A DNA stretch of 42,685 nucleotides from Streptomyces sp. NP-1717 (lineage in GTDB: Bacteria; Actinomycetota; Actinomycetes; Streptomycetales; Streptomycetaceae), in NCBI RefSeq assembly GCF_022695985.1, contig NZ_JAAPBF010000040.1:1-42685 (forward strand), in the 5' to 3' direction. Position numbers and translations under genes: made by a program. This document shows positions 1 through 8,168 of the stretch, in pieces (the first letter of the stretch is position 1; each line of letters starts with the position of its first letter). The notes beneath the pieces are model-generated. The model searched no databases. It saw only the letters and a program-made list of their open reading frames with translations, and had not been told where the DNA came from.

Positions 1-234
1 GACTTCGAGGGACAGAGCGCCGAGTTCCCCTGGCCGGACATCCAGAGCGTGCACTCGAAACCGGGCGGCGGCCACCGGCTCATGGTGGCCGTCGTGCTGC
101 CCGGCGGGAAGTTCTACGAGTGCGTGGTGAAGGCACGCAACCGCGTGACGCTGGAGCAGTGGTTCCGTGAACTCGGCCACGTGCTCCACGTCTACCTCGG
201 CAGCCGGGACAACCCCGGTTCCTGGACGCCCTGA
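1..234 (+). CDS. C-terminal end of a conserved hypothetical protein (partial)
   Basis: The first reading frame is open from base 1 and stops with TGA at 232-234, so only the last 77 residues of the protein are inside the window. The visible part is hydrophilic with alternating short hydrophobic segments (a 'RLMVAVVLPGG' strand, then a predicted helix 'LEQWFRELGHVLHVYLG'). This could fit the end of a small beta-rich PH-like domain, but no catalytic motif is visible and I do not assign a function. A GTG at 49 could be a start, but the frame stays open upstream with good codon usage, so the gene most likely begins outside the window. Confidence 0.7.
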   Translation, partial: DFEGQSAEFPWPDIQSVHSKPGGGHRLMVAVVLPGGKFYECVVKARNRVTLEQWFRELGHVLHVYLGSRDNPGSWTP

Positions 235-349
235 GCGACACCTCTCCCCGGCGGAAACGGAACCGAGACCGCCGGACCTCTTGCGCGATCTTCGCCGTAC
301 GGCTTTGGTGACCCGAGTCACTTACGGGGACGAGTGTGGAGGTCGACGC

Positions 350-1657
350 ATGGCAGATATCACCGACAGCGGAACGGACGCCGCCAAATCGCGGCCACGC
401 AAGTCGAGTTGGAGGTACATCGGCCCCGGCATCGTCGTGGCCGCGACCGGTGTCGGAGCCGGCGACCTGGTCGCCACCCTCATCGCGGGCAGCAAGTTCG
501 GCTACACGCTGCTCTGGGCCGCGGTCATCGGCTGCGTCGTCAAGATCTCCCTCGCCGAGGCCGCCGGCCGCTGGCATCTCGCCACCGGCCGCACCCTGTT
601 CGAGGGCTGGCGCAGCCTCGGTCAGTGGACCACGGTCTACTTCGCGATCTACGTGGTGGTCTGGGGCTTCGTCTACGGCGCGACCGCCATGTCGTCGAGC
701 GCCCTGCCGATCGTGGCGCTCTTCCCCGACGGCCCCGGTCTGAAGACCGTGGCGGTGATCACGGGCCTGGTCGGACTGGTCTTCGTCTGGTTCAACCAGT
801 ACGCCGTCTTCGAGAAGGTCATGACGGTTCTGATCGGCATCATGTTCGTCGTGGTCGTGTACGTCGCGATACGCGTCGCACCCGACATCGGCGCGAGTTT
901 CGCCGGTCTCCTGCCGGTGCTGCCCGACGGCTCGCTGCTCTACACACTGGGACTGATCGGCGGTGTGGGCGGCACGATCACCATGGCCGCGTACGGGTAC
1001 TGGGTCAACGCCAAGGGCTGGACCGACTCCGGCTGGATGAAGGTGATGCGGCTGGACAACCGCGTCGCCTACATCACCACCGGCATCTTCGTCGTCGCGA
1101 TGCTGATCGTCGGCGCGGAGCTGCTGCACTCCTCGCAGATCGCCCTCACCAAGGGCGATCAGGGTCTGGTGGATCTCGGTGTCATCCTGGAGGAGCGCTT
1201 CGGCGCCACGACGGCGAAGCTCTTCCTGATCGGCTTCTTCGCCACGTCCTTCTCGTCGCTGATCGGCGTGTGGCACGGCGTTAGTCTGATGTTCGCGGAC
1301 TTCGTGGAGCGCTGGCAGCTGGACCGTAAGGGCGTCGCCGCCGACGAGGGAACGGTGGGCGAGGTCGCGGCGGGCAGGCGTGAGCGGTCGGTGCCGTTCA
1401 GGGCGTATCTGCTCTGGCTGACGTTCCCGCCGATCTCGCTGCTCTTCCTCGACCAGCCGTTCGGCCTGGTCGTGGGCTACGGCGTGCTGGGCGCCTTCTT
1501 CATGCCGTTCCTGGCGCTCACACTGCTGTGGCTGCTCAACTCCTCGCGTACGCCGGCGGAATGGCGCAACGGCAAGCTGAGCAACACCATGCTCGCCGCC
1601 GGCGGGCTGCTGTTCGTCGTCCTGTGCGTGCAGCAGGTGCGGGACCTGCCGTGGTGA
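350..1657 (+). CDS. Divergent Nramp-family divalent metal transporter
   Basis: A 435-residue polytopic membrane protein with about 11 hydrophobic segments. The N-terminal block 'YIGPGIVVAATGVGAGD' aligns with TM1 of Nramp transporters, and 'FGYTLLWAAVIG' followed by 'RWHLATGRTL' matches the TM2-TM3 region of that family. The ATG at 350 follows a GGAGG at 338-342 with good spacing; an upstream in-frame start at 167 lacks such a site. The canonical TM1 DPGN metal-binding motif is replaced by GVGAGD, and the TM6 'MPH' region reads 'TITMAAYGYW'. The fold is therefore probably retained but the substrate may not be Mn/Fe. The gene stands alone, ends in a strong terminator and converges on a chitinase gene. 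Confidence 0.8.
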   Translation: MADITDSGTDAAKSRPRKSSWRYIGPGIVVAATGVGAGDLVATLIAGSKFGYTLLWAAVIGCVVKISLAEAAGRWHLATGRTLFEGWRSLGQWTTVYFAIYVVVWGFVYGATAMSSSALPIVALFPDGPGLKTVAVITGLVGLVFVWFNQYAVFEKVMTVLIGIMFVVVVYVAIRVAPDIGASFAGLLPVLPDGSLLYTLGLIGGVGGTITMAAYGYWVNAKGWTDSGWMKVMRLDNRVAYITTGIFVVAMLIVGAELLHSSQIALTKGDQGLVDLGVILEERFGATTAKLFLIGFFATSFSSLIGVWHGVSLMFADFVERWQLDRKGVAADEGTVGEVAAGRRERSVPFRAYLLWLTFPPISLLFLDQPFGLVVGYGVLGAFFMPFLALTLLWLLNSSRTPAEWRNGKLSNTMLAAGGLLFVVLCVQQVRDLPW

Positions 1658-1676
1658 CCCGGGCTTGAGAACACAC

Positions 1677-1707
1677 GGTGGCGCCGTCGGGATCCGACGG
1701 CGCCACC
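1677..1707. terminator. Bidirectional hairpin terminator
   Basis: A perfect 13-bp inverted repeat (GGTGGCGCCGTCG at 1677-1689 and its complement at 1695-1707) with a 5-nt loop. It lies between the convergent transporter and chitinase genes. There is no T-run, as is common in Streptomyces terminators. Confidence 0.75.
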
Positions 1708-1743
1708 GGTCTGTGGGGGGTGGTCCGGGGTGTCGCTCCTGGG

Positions 1744-2772
1744 CTACGGCAGGCCGTGCACGTGCGGGCCGACCGCCTTGGACCAGGCGTCGCCCGCCGT
1801 CGCGTCCCAGTTGGTCGACCAGGCCATCGCGCCGCGCAGGCCGGGGTAGGTCTTGTCGGGCTTGAAGCTGCCGCAGTTGGTGCCCTGCGTCAGACAGTCC
1901 AGCGCGTCGTTGACGACGGCGGGGTCGGTGTAGCCGCCGCCCGCCGCGCTCGGCGAGGCCGGCAGGCCGAGGCCGACCTGGGAGGGGTCGAGGCCGCCTT
2001 CGAGCTGGATGCAGGCGAGGGCGGTGAGGAAGTCGACCGTGCCCTGGGAGTAGACCTGGCCGTCGCAGCCGAGCATCGATCCGCTGTTGTAGTACTGCAT
2101 GTTGACGACCGTGAGGATGTCCTTCACGGCCAGCGCCGTCTTGAAGTACTCGTTGGACGTCGACTGCATGTCGATGGTCTGCGGCGCCATCGTCAGGACG
2201 AAGCCGTCGCCCGCCTGGCTGGCGATCGACTTCAACGCCTGCGTCATGTACGTGGAGTTGAGGCCGTTCTCCAGGTCGATGTCGACGCCGTCGAAGCCGT
2301 ACTCGTCCATCAGCGCGGACACGGACTCGGCGAAGGCGTTCGCCGACGCCTCGTCGTTGACCGAGACGGTGCCCTTCTCGCCGCCGATCGAGATGACGAC
2401 CGACTTGCCCGCGGCCTGTTTGGCGGCGACGTCGGCCCTGAACTGCTCGTCGGTGTAGCCGCCGAGACCGGCCGAGTCGAGCGTGAAGTCGACCTGCCCG
2501 GCCGTGCCGGTGGCGTCCGCGAACGCGACGGCGATGATGTCGTAGTCGTCCTGGACCTCGGCCAGCGTCTGGACGGTCGCGCCGTTGTCGAAGTTCTGCC
2601 AGTAGCCGGTCACGGCGTGGGCCGGTACGGCGGCGGGTGCGGCGGCAGCGGCCGACGCGGGCTCGTTCGCGGCGTTGGCCGCGGGTACGGCCAGTGCGGC
2701 GACGGCGAGAACGCCTGCCACCGCGAGGACTTTGAGCGTGCGGGGGGTGCGGGATCGCGCTTTCCTGGGCAC
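1744..2772 (-). CDS. Secreted GH18 chitinase, catalytic domain only
   Basis: A 342-residue secreted enzyme that hydrolyses chitin beta-1,4 linkages. An arginine-rich Tat-like or Sec signal peptide covers residues 1-34 and ends in 'PAANA'. The catalytic domain follows with 'TGYWQNF' at its first strand and the GH18 signature DGVDIDLE, whose last Glu (about residue 168) is the acid/base. The GTG start at 2772 is preceded by GGAGG at 7-nt spacing; the frame is open further upstream but without a ribosome site. There is no binding domain, unlike its neighbour at 2989-4740. The two catalytic domains are very similar, including long identical DNA stretches, so this is a tandem paralogue pair. A DasR-type palindrome and a TTGACA box lie upstream. 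Confidence 0.93.
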   Translation of the reverse strand: MPRKARSRTPRTLKVLAVAGVLAVAALAVPAANAANEPASAAAAAPAAVPAHAVTGYWQNFDNGATVQTLAEVQDDYDIIAVAFADATGTAGQVDFTLDSAGLGGYTDEQFRADVAAKQAAGKSVVISIGGEKGTVSVNDEASANAFAESVSALMDEYGFDGVDIDLENGLNSTYMTQALKSIASQAGDGFVLTMAPQTIDMQSTSNEYFKTALAVKDILTVVNMQYYNSGSMLGCDGQVYSQGTVDFLTALACIQLEGGLDPSQVGLGLPASPSAAGGGYTDPAVVNDALDCLTQGTNCGSFKPDKTYPGLRGAMAWSTNWDATAGDAWSKAVGPHVHGLP

Positions 2773-2838
2773 TGCATGGCCTCCGTGGGGGGAGATGTGG
2801 GGGTGGTACGGAACGGTGGCCACCGTTTGAACCACCAA

Positions 2839-2865
2839 ACTGGTCCAGACCATTGGCCTTGTCAA
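2839..2865 (-). promoter_or_regulatory. DasR-type operator and -35 box of the chitinase at 1744-2772
   Basis: ACTGGTCCAGACCATT at 2839-2854 differs in few positions from the DasR-responsive element (ACTGGTCTAGACCACT type). On the minus strand an exact TTGACA (2860-2865) lies just upstream of it, so the operator sits between the -35 and -10 regions. DasR is the GlcNAc-responsive GntR repressor of chitin use in Streptomyces. The arrangement is seen in the sequence; binding is inferred. Confidence 0.82.
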
Positions 2866-2904
2866 GGGCCTGGACACGATGGGCCGTCTTCGGTCCGGCA
2901 AACG

Positions 2905-2938
2905 CAGCAGCGCCGCCGGGGGAGCGGCGGCGCTGCTG
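2905..2938 (-). terminator. Hairpin terminator downstream of the two-domain chitinase
   Basis: A perfect 13-bp inverted repeat (CAGCAGCGCCGCC at 2905-2917, complement at 2926-2938) with an 8-nt loop. It lies 50 nt past the stop codon of the minus-strand chitinase at 2989-4740 and upstream of the next chitinase promoter. Confidence 0.75.
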
Positions 2939-2988
2939 GTCCGTGTGTGGGGGTGCGTGAGGGTGATGACGGCAGAGCGTGAGGGTGA

Positions 2989-4740
2989 CTACGGCAGTGC
3001 GTGGACGTGCGGCCCGACCGCGTTCGACCAGGCGTTGCCGGCCGTCGCGTCCCAGTTGGTGGACCAGGTCATCGCGCCGCGCAGCGACGGGTAGGTCTTC
3101 GACGGCTTGAAGTTGCCGCAGTTGGTGCCGCGCGTCAGGCAGTTGAGGGCGTTGTTGACGATGGTCGGGGAGACGTAACCGCTGCCCGCGCCACGGGTCG
3201 AGGCGGGGACCCCGAGGCCGACCTGGGAGGGGTCGAGGCCGCCTTCGAGCTGGATGCAGGCGAGGGCGGTGAGGAAGTCGACGGAGCCCTGGGAGTAGAC
3301 CTGGCCGTCGCAGCCGAGCATCGAACCGCTGTTGTAGTACTGCATGTTGACAACCGTGAGGATGTCCTTCACGGCCAGCGCCGTCTTGAAGTACTCGCTG
3401 CCGGTCGACTGCATGTCGATGGTCTGCGGCGCCATCGTGAGCACCATGCCGGAGCCGGCCTTCGCCGAGAGCTGCCGCAACGCCTTCGTCAGATAGGTGG
3501 AGTTGATGCCGTGTTCGAGGTCGATGTCGACCCCGTTGAAGCCGTACTCCTGCATCAGCGCGTAGGTGCTGTTGGCGAACGCCGTGGCGGAGGCGTCACT
3601 GTTGATCGTGACGTTGCCCTTCTCGCCGCCCACCGAGATGATCACGGACTTGCCGGCGGCCTTCTTCGCGGCGACGTCGGACTTGAACTCGGCGACCGAG
3701 GAGTAGCCGACGGCCGGGTCGAGGTTGAAGACGATCTGTCCGGGTGTGGCCGTCGAGTCGGCGAACGACACGGCGATGATGTCGAACTGGGACTGTACGT
3801 CGCGGAGTTTCTGGACGGCCGCGCCGTTGTTGAAGTTCTGCCAGTAGCCGGTCAGCGCGTGCCTCGGCACCGAGGGCCCGCCCGGATCGCCGCCGCCCGG
3901 CGAGGTCCGGCCGCTGACGGCCGCGGACTTCGCGGACTCGCCGGCCGCGTTGGTCGCCGACACCTGGAACTGGTACGAGGTGGCCGCCGCCAGTCCGGTC
4001 ACGGTCGCCGAAGTCCCGGTCGCCGTCTGGACCTTCGTACCGTCGCGGTAGATGTTGTAGCCGGTCGCGCCGCTCACCGCGTTCCAGCTCAGCGCGACCG
4101 ACGAGGCGGTCACGGCGCCGGTGGCGAGCCCGGCGGGAGTGCCCGGGGCCTGCGGGTCGGGGTCGCCGCCCCCGCCGCCGTCCGGCCCGAAGACGGACAG
4201 GTCGTCGACGAGGTACGCGCTCTGGCCGTACCAGCCGTGCGTGTAGACGGTCACCGCACGCGTGTTGGCGCCGGTCCTGAAGGTCGTGGTGAGCTGCTTC
4301 CAGCCGCTCTCGCCGGGCGTCCAGGTCGACACGTCGGTCGTCCCGGTGCCGCTGGCCCCGAGATACGCGTACCCGCCCTGCACCCACGCGCTGAGCGTGT
4401 AGGTGGAGTTGGGCTGCACGGCCACGGACTGCGAGCACCTGGCGTTGTCCTGCCCGGCGGGCGTGCCCTTCAGCGCGCCGGCCCCGCTCCGTACGGGAGA
4501 CCCGACGACGGCCCCGCTCCCGCCGGAACAGGACCAGTTGGCGAGTCCGGCCTCGAAGCCGGCGTTCTTGGCGACATTGATGTCGGCGGCCTGCGCGACG
4601 CCGCCCATCCCGCCCACACTCAGGGCCCCGGCGGCCATGACGGCCACCACTCCTCCCAGCCAACTCCGCGAGCGGCCGGGCCGGTTGCCGGTGTCGCCGC
4701 TGCCGCCAGGTCTGCGTCTGCCGTCGGGTACACGTTCCAC
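2989..4740 (-). CDS. Secreted multidomain GH18 chitinase (carbohydrate-binding module, FnIII, catalytic)
   Basis: A 583-residue chitinase. After a Tat-like signal (arginine-rich start, hydrophobic core, 'VAQAA' near residue 52), residues about 53-185 form a jelly-roll carbohydrate-binding module beginning 'NAGFEAGLANWSCSGG' and ending 'YLVDDLSVFGPDG'. Next come a Gly/Pro linker, one fibronectin type III domain ('PAGLATGAVTASSVALSWNAV' region, about 197-278) and a second Gly/Pro linker. The GH18 domain runs from about 290 to the end, with DGVDIDLE-type motif 'GVDIDLEH' and catalytic Glu near 409. The GTG start at 4740 has GGAGG 6 nt upstream. It shares its catalytic domain with the single-domain chitinase downstream and has its own DasR-like operator, so the two are separately transcribed but probably co-induced. 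Confidence 0.93.
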   Translation of the reverse strand: MERVPDGRRRPGGSGDTGNRPGRSRSWLGGVVAVMAAGALSVGGMGGVAQAADINVAKNAGFEAGLANWSCSGGSGAVVGSPVRSGAGALKGTPAGQDNARCSQSVAVQPNSTYTLSAWVQGGYAYLGASGTGTTDVSTWTPGESGWKQLTTTFRTGANTRAVTVYTHGWYGQSAYLVDDLSVFGPDGGGGGDPDPQAPGTPAGLATGAVTASSVALSWNAVSGATGYNIYRDGTKVQTATGTSATVTGLAAATSYQFQVSATNAAGESAKSAAVSGRTSPGGGDPGGPSVPRHALTGYWQNFNNGAAVQKLRDVQSQFDIIAVSFADSTATPGQIVFNLDPAVGYSSVAEFKSDVAAKKAAGKSVIISVGGEKGNVTINSDASATAFANSTYALMQEYGFNGVDIDLEHGINSTYLTKALRQLSAKAGSGMVLTMAPQTIDMQSTGSEYFKTALAVKDILTVVNMQYYNSGSMLGCDGQVYSQGSVDFLTALACIQLEGGLDPSQVGLGVPASTRGAGSGYVSPTIVNNALNCLTRGTNCGNFKPSKTYPSLRGAMTWSTNWDATAGNAWSNAVGPHVHALP

Positions 4741-4826
4741 TTGATGCCTCCGCTGGGGATGTCGGGTTGGAGGTACGGATCAGGAACGGTGGCCACCGCC
4801 AGGCCCGGGACAGGACCTGGCGTAAA

Positions 4827-4853
4827 AATGGTCCAGACCATTCGAGTTGTCAA
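4827..4853 (-). promoter_or_regulatory. DasR-type operator and -35 box of the chitinase at 2989-4740
   Basis: AATGGTCCAGACCATT at 4827-4842 is a near-perfect palindrome of the DasR-element type. On the minus strand TTGACA (4848-4853) lies directly upstream, repeating the architecture found before the other chitinase. Confidence 0.82.
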
Positions 4854-4904
4854 TACCTCCGACACGACATCCCCTGCGAAGGGACCCGGAGCTGACGGAA
4901 CGGG

Positions 4905-5348
4905 CTACTCGTCCTGGAGCCGTTCCGCCGCGTAGCCCGCCACCACACCCACCACCAGGACCGCGTTCGACATGAGGACGCCCTCCGCCTCCAGGTTCCG
5001 CCACTGCAGCACCATGTTCAGCGCCTGCGCCGCCACACCGACCGTGAAGACCGCCAGGACGTGCTGGGTCTTGGAGTCGCGGAACGGGTCGCGGTGGAAC
5101 CTGCCCGCCGCCCACGTCGCGAGCGCTATGCAGACCGCGTTCGGGATGTGGATCAGCATCAGTCTGCCGTTGAAGGTCTCCAGGTTCTCCGAGGTGGCCA
5201 GGTGATCGTTGACCAGCGTGGTCTGCAGGTACTCCGTCAGGAGCAGGACGACGATGCCGGCCGCCCAGGCGCGTGCGAGCGCGAACACCGCCGCTCCGCG
5301 TCCCTCTTCCCGCTGGGCGGACGCCCCCGGGTAGCCGTACCTCGTCAT
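4905..5348 (-). CDS. Small integral membrane protein of unknown function
   Basis: A 147-residue protein with four predicted membrane segments (about residues 22-44, 66-85, 98-118 and 125-143) and no recognised catalytic motif. The ATG at 5348 is chosen because AGGAGG lies 9 nt before it; the TTG two codons upstream would be too close to that site. It has no obvious functional tie to the chitinases or to the membrane protein upstream, from which it is separated by about 60 nt. Confidence 0.65.
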   Translation of the reverse strand: MTRYGYPGASAQREEGRGAAVFALARAWAAGIVVLLLTEYLQTTLVNDHLATSENLETFNGRLMLIHIPNAVCIALATWAAGRFHRDPFRDSKTQHVLAVFTVGVAAQALNMVLQWRNLEAEGVLMSNAVLVVGVVAGYAAERLQDE

Positions 5349-5411
5349 CGCCAACCGCCTCCTCAGTGCTCGTGCTGTGCGGCCGGGGGCGGGAACCTGA
5401 ATCCCGCCCTC

Positions 5412-5834
5412 TCAGACCACCGTGAAAAGAAGAACCGCCGCGAAGCCGGCCGCCGCCAGCCCGCAGCCCACCACCAGCAGCCCGTACTGGAGCACCGGCG
5501 ACCAGTTGCCGCGGGACGCGACCGTCGCCGTGCGTTCCGGTGCCGCCGGGTCGTACGTCACCGTGACCGGGTCGCCGACACGAATCGAGCGGCTCGCCAG
5601 GTCCTCGAACTCGATCTGGCGGCCGTCCGGCAAACGAAAGGTAAAGAAGTACTGCCGTGCGTCGGACCGGTTGTACGGCTCCTGCTCGATCCGCACGCAG
5701 ACACCTTCTGCCCGAATGCCCTTTCGCAGTGCCCGATTCACGCCCGAAAGGCGACGCGCGTAGTGCGTTGCCAACCAGCCGAAAAGCAGAATCATGCCGC
5801 CGAAGAAAAGGTAATCACCGCCCGGAACAACCAT
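5412..5834 (-). CDS. DUF3592-like membrane protein
   Basis: A 140-residue protein with one hydrophobic segment near the N-terminus (about 9-24) and one at the C-terminus (about 115-138). Between them is a beta-rich extracytoplasmic-type domain ('YFFTFRLPDGRQIEFED', 'RVGDPVTVTYDPAAPERT') typical of DUF3592 proteins. The ATG at 5834 is the only good start. It lies 10 nt downstream of the lipoprotein gene on the same strand and may be the last gene of the 8056-to-5412 unit. Its role is unknown. Confidence 0.68.
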   Translation of the reverse strand: MVVPGGDYLFFGGMILLFGWLATHYARRLSGVNRALRKGIRAEGVCVRIEQEPYNRSDARQYFFTFRLPDGRQIEFEDLASRSIRVGDPVTVTYDPAAPERTATVASRGNWSPVLQYGLLVVGCGLAAAGFAAVLLFTVV

Positions 5835-5844
5835 TGCCGGCCGC

Positions 5845-6489
5845 CTATTCGACCGTGATCGAGTCGATGATCTTCTTCAGGTCGCCGTCGCCGAGCTTGC
5901 CCTTGACGGCGTCGATCCGTACCGCGAATGTCTTGTCGTCCGCGTCCAGCCCCGCGATGATCACGCCGTCGACCCGGGTGCCCGCCTTCGGGTCGAGCGC
6001 CCCGCCCGGAGTCCCCGACCCGGAGCCGGCGGCCGAACCCTTCTGGGTGAATTCGAAGTTGATCCGCCGGGCCTCCTCCTCGCCGTCCGGGCCGGAGACC
6101 GTGATCTCCTCCTGCTTCCCGAGCGTCGAGCCCAGCGCGACCCCCGCCTCCGCGCCGATCGCCGCCTCCTCCACCGAGTCGGCGTCCGTGAAGTCGAGCT
6201 GCACGGTGATCATGCCGATGGTCCCGCTGTCGTCCGCCAGCGTCGCCGCCGCCGCGTTGTACTTGCTGCGCTCGGCGGCGCTCTGCGCCTCGAACGCCGG
6301 CGGGTGCGCCACCGTGACGGCCGGGGTCTTGAGCGTCCCCCAGCCCTCCGGCACCGTGCCGCTCTTCGCCTCCGTGCCGCACCCTGCCGCGAGCAGGAGC
6401 GTCGCCAGCGCGGCGGACGCGGTCGCGAGGGCCGTCCGTCCGGCCGGCCCGGCCGTCTTGTCTCTCGTCTTGCCGTCGTTGCTGCTCAT
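5845..6489 (-). CDS. Putative lipoprotein paired with the pilin-like protein upstream
   Basis: A 214-residue secreted protein. Residues 1-40 are a signal peptide with the lipobox 'LLAAGC', so the mature protein should be anchored in the membrane by its Cys. The rest has a compact domain with predicted beta-strands ('TIGMITVQLDFTDADSVEEAA', 'FAVRIDAVKGKLGDGDLKKIIDSI') and a glycine/proline insert in the middle. The ATG at 6489 has AGGAG 10 nt upstream; a frame extension to 6570 lacks a ribosome site. The gene starts 25 nt after the stop of the 513-residue pilin-like gene and so is very likely co-transcribed with it. It may be an anchor, chaperone or protective partner of that protein; this is inference. 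Confidence 0.75.
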   Translation of the reverse strand: MSSNDGKTRDKTAGPAGRTALATASAALATLLLAAGCGTEAKSGTVPEGWGTLKTPAVTVAHPPAFEAQSAAERSKYNAAAATLADDSGTIGMITVQLDFTDADSVEEAAIGAEAGVALGSTLGKQEEITVSGPDGEEEARRINFEFTQKGSAAGSGSGTPGGALDPKAGTRVDGVIIAGLDADDKTFAVRIDAVKGKLGDGDLKKIIDSITVE

Positions 6490-6514
6490 GGCGTGTGTGC
6501 TCCTGTCCCCGGGA

Positions 6515-8056
6515 TCAGTTCGCACAGTAGCTGTACGGGACATAACTGCGGTTGTCCCCCTGCGGCGCACCCAGGAACTGTGCGTCGTTGAGGTTCTCCT
6601 CCTTCTTCTCGGTGGAGACCGAGAAGCCGAAGCTCAGACCCAGATTCAGTTCGAATCCGTACTCCGCGGCCTCGGTCTGGCCGGTGTAGGTGTTCTTGCT
6701 GGACAGGCCCTCGTCGAAGAGGAGCTGCCCGAACGGGTCGTCCGCGCCGGGCCGCTTCGTCGGCGCGTGGTCGTCGAACATGTAGGCGAACGGGGCTCCG
6801 TTGTCACCGGTGCCGTCGAGCCACTCCTGCGCGATCGCCCGCTGCTTGGCGCCCTCGGCGCCCGGCTTCAGGACGATGGAGTTGGTGACGACCTCGATAC
6901 CGCTCTCGTTGTCGGTGCCCTTCGCGCTGCCGCTGCCGCCGCGCTTGTCGCCGTCCTTCTTGCCGTTGTCCCCGCCGACCGAGACGCCGTCCTTCGTGGC
7001 GCCCTTCTCGACCGTGCGTGTCATGTCGATACGCAGCAGCTCACCGGTCGTCTTGTCGTGGCTGACCGTGATGGTGCCGGTCTGGGTGTTGGTCGCGCTC
7101 GACTCGCCGCTGATGGGCCCGGCCTCGTAGCCGACCTTGCCCGTGTACTCGATGGCCGCGCTGTACGTGTACGACTTGAGGTTGCGGTAGTTGTTGTCGG
7201 TCCAGGTCACCTCGGGCGAGAACTTGAAGCTGCCGCCGAGCGTCGCGCCGAGCTTCTTCTCGTCGCCCGCCGACAGCTTCATACCACCGGCGGCGCTGGC
7301 CTCCAGGCCGACCTTGCCGTAGCTGATGTGCCGGTTGCCGAGCTTCTCGTCGATGCGCTTGCGGAGCTGCTCCTCCTCGTACATCGGACCGCTGTTGAAG
7401 AGGTAGGCGATGCTGTTGCCGAGCCCGCCACCACGCGAGTTGGCGTGCCGGTTGGCCAGCTCGTACGTCTTGAGGTCCTCGATGTCCTCGCGGAACTTGG
7501 CCGCGTCCTCCTCGCTGTCGAAGACCCAGGTGTCCCCGTTGGTCACCTTGATCCCCGCACCGAGCTCGACCTTGTCCGAGCCGAACTTGCCCACCTTGGC
7601 GCCGGGCTTCCAGTCCTTCTTGGCGGCGACGGACGCGGCGTCGGTGAAGGTCATCATCACCTGCTGGTCCTGGTCGTCGACCTTGCCGTCCTTGTTCACG
7701 TCGTTCTTGGACTGGAACGTCTGCTGCTGGAAGCCGTACTCCTCGCCCCACTCGATGAACAGCAGCTTGCCCTTGGCGCCCGCCTTGTCGCTGATCGAGG
7801 AGATCTGGCAGAGCGGCGGCTCGTAGTCGGCGTCCGTCTTCGGCGCGGCCTGGCTCCCCTTGCCGCCGCCGGGTGTGCACGGTCCGAACGTGACCAGGCA
7901 CTTCAGCTGGTCGGCGATGGTCCCGTCGACACCGGTACCCACCAGTGCCCCCGCGACGGCCGCGACGACCACCACCATGCCCACGTACTCGGTGGCGGAG
8001 GTGCCGCGGTCCCCCCGCGGACCTCCTCTTGCCCCTCGTACCGGCTCCCGTCTCAT
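6515..8056 (-). CDS. Large protein with Flp-pilin-type N-terminus, Ca-binding-loop motif and unknown C-terminal domain
   Basis: A 513-residue protein. After an 18-residue basic leader ending in DRG comes 'TSATEYVGMVVVVAAVAGAL', which places Glu at +5 and Tyr at +6 relative to the Gly, followed by a hydrophobic helix: the signature of Flp/TadE prepilin-type substrates. A real Flp pilin stops about 45 residues later, but this one continues for roughly 450 residues. The rest contains a cysteine pair near residues 50-58, an EF-hand/dockerin-like loop 'DVNKDGKVDDQD', a charged helical part ('FDSEEDAAKFREDIEDLKTY'), long beta-rich Gly/Thr/Ser stretches and a terminal 'YSYCAN'. No HINT domain is present. 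The ATG at 8056 follows GGGGGA. The promoter carries the shared TGGGTCC palindrome. It could be an adhesin, a minor pilin or a toxin; I cannot decide. Confidence 0.72.
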   Translation of the reverse strand: MRREPVRGARGGPRGDRGTSATEYVGMVVVVAAVAGALVGTGVDGTIADQLKCLVTFGPCTPGGGKGSQAAPKTDADYEPPLCQISSISDKAGAKGKLLFIEWGEEYGFQQQTFQSKNDVNKDGKVDDQDQQVMMTFTDAASVAAKKDWKPGAKVGKFGSDKVELGAGIKVTNGDTWVFDSEEDAAKFREDIEDLKTYELANRHANSRGGGLGNSIAYLFNSGPMYEEEQLRKRIDEKLGNRHISYGKVGLEASAAGGMKLSAGDEKKLGATLGGSFKFSPEVTWTDNNYRNLKSYTYSAAIEYTGKVGYEAGPISGESSATNTQTGTITVSHDKTTGELLRIDMTRTVEKGATKDGVSVGGDNGKKDGDKRGGSGSAKGTDNESGIEVVTNSIVLKPGAEGAKQRAIAQEWLDGTGDNGAPFAYMFDDHAPTKRPGADDPFGQLLFDEGLSSKNTYTGQTEAAEYGFELNLGLSFGFSVSTEKKEENLNDAQFLGAPQGDNRSYVPYSYCAN

Positions 8057-8112
8057 CCGACCGTCCCCCTCGGTGGACCGCACAGCTCTTACGTATGCGG
8101 AATCGGATTCGG

Positions 8113-8168
8113 AGCGTACGGAGGGGCCGGACCCGGTGGCGTGGGTCCGTGGACCCAACCCGGACCCA
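8113..8168 (-). promoter_or_regulatory. Shared palindrome promoter of the 513-residue pilin-like gene
   Basis: On the minus strand TGGGTCC (8168-8162) is followed 11 nt later by the perfect palindrome TGGGTCC-AC-GGACCCA (8157-8142), then exactly 23 nt, then TACGCT (8118-8113) as -10. The predicted transcript start is near 8106, about 50 nt before the ATG. It is one of six such promoters in the window. Confidence 0.75.
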
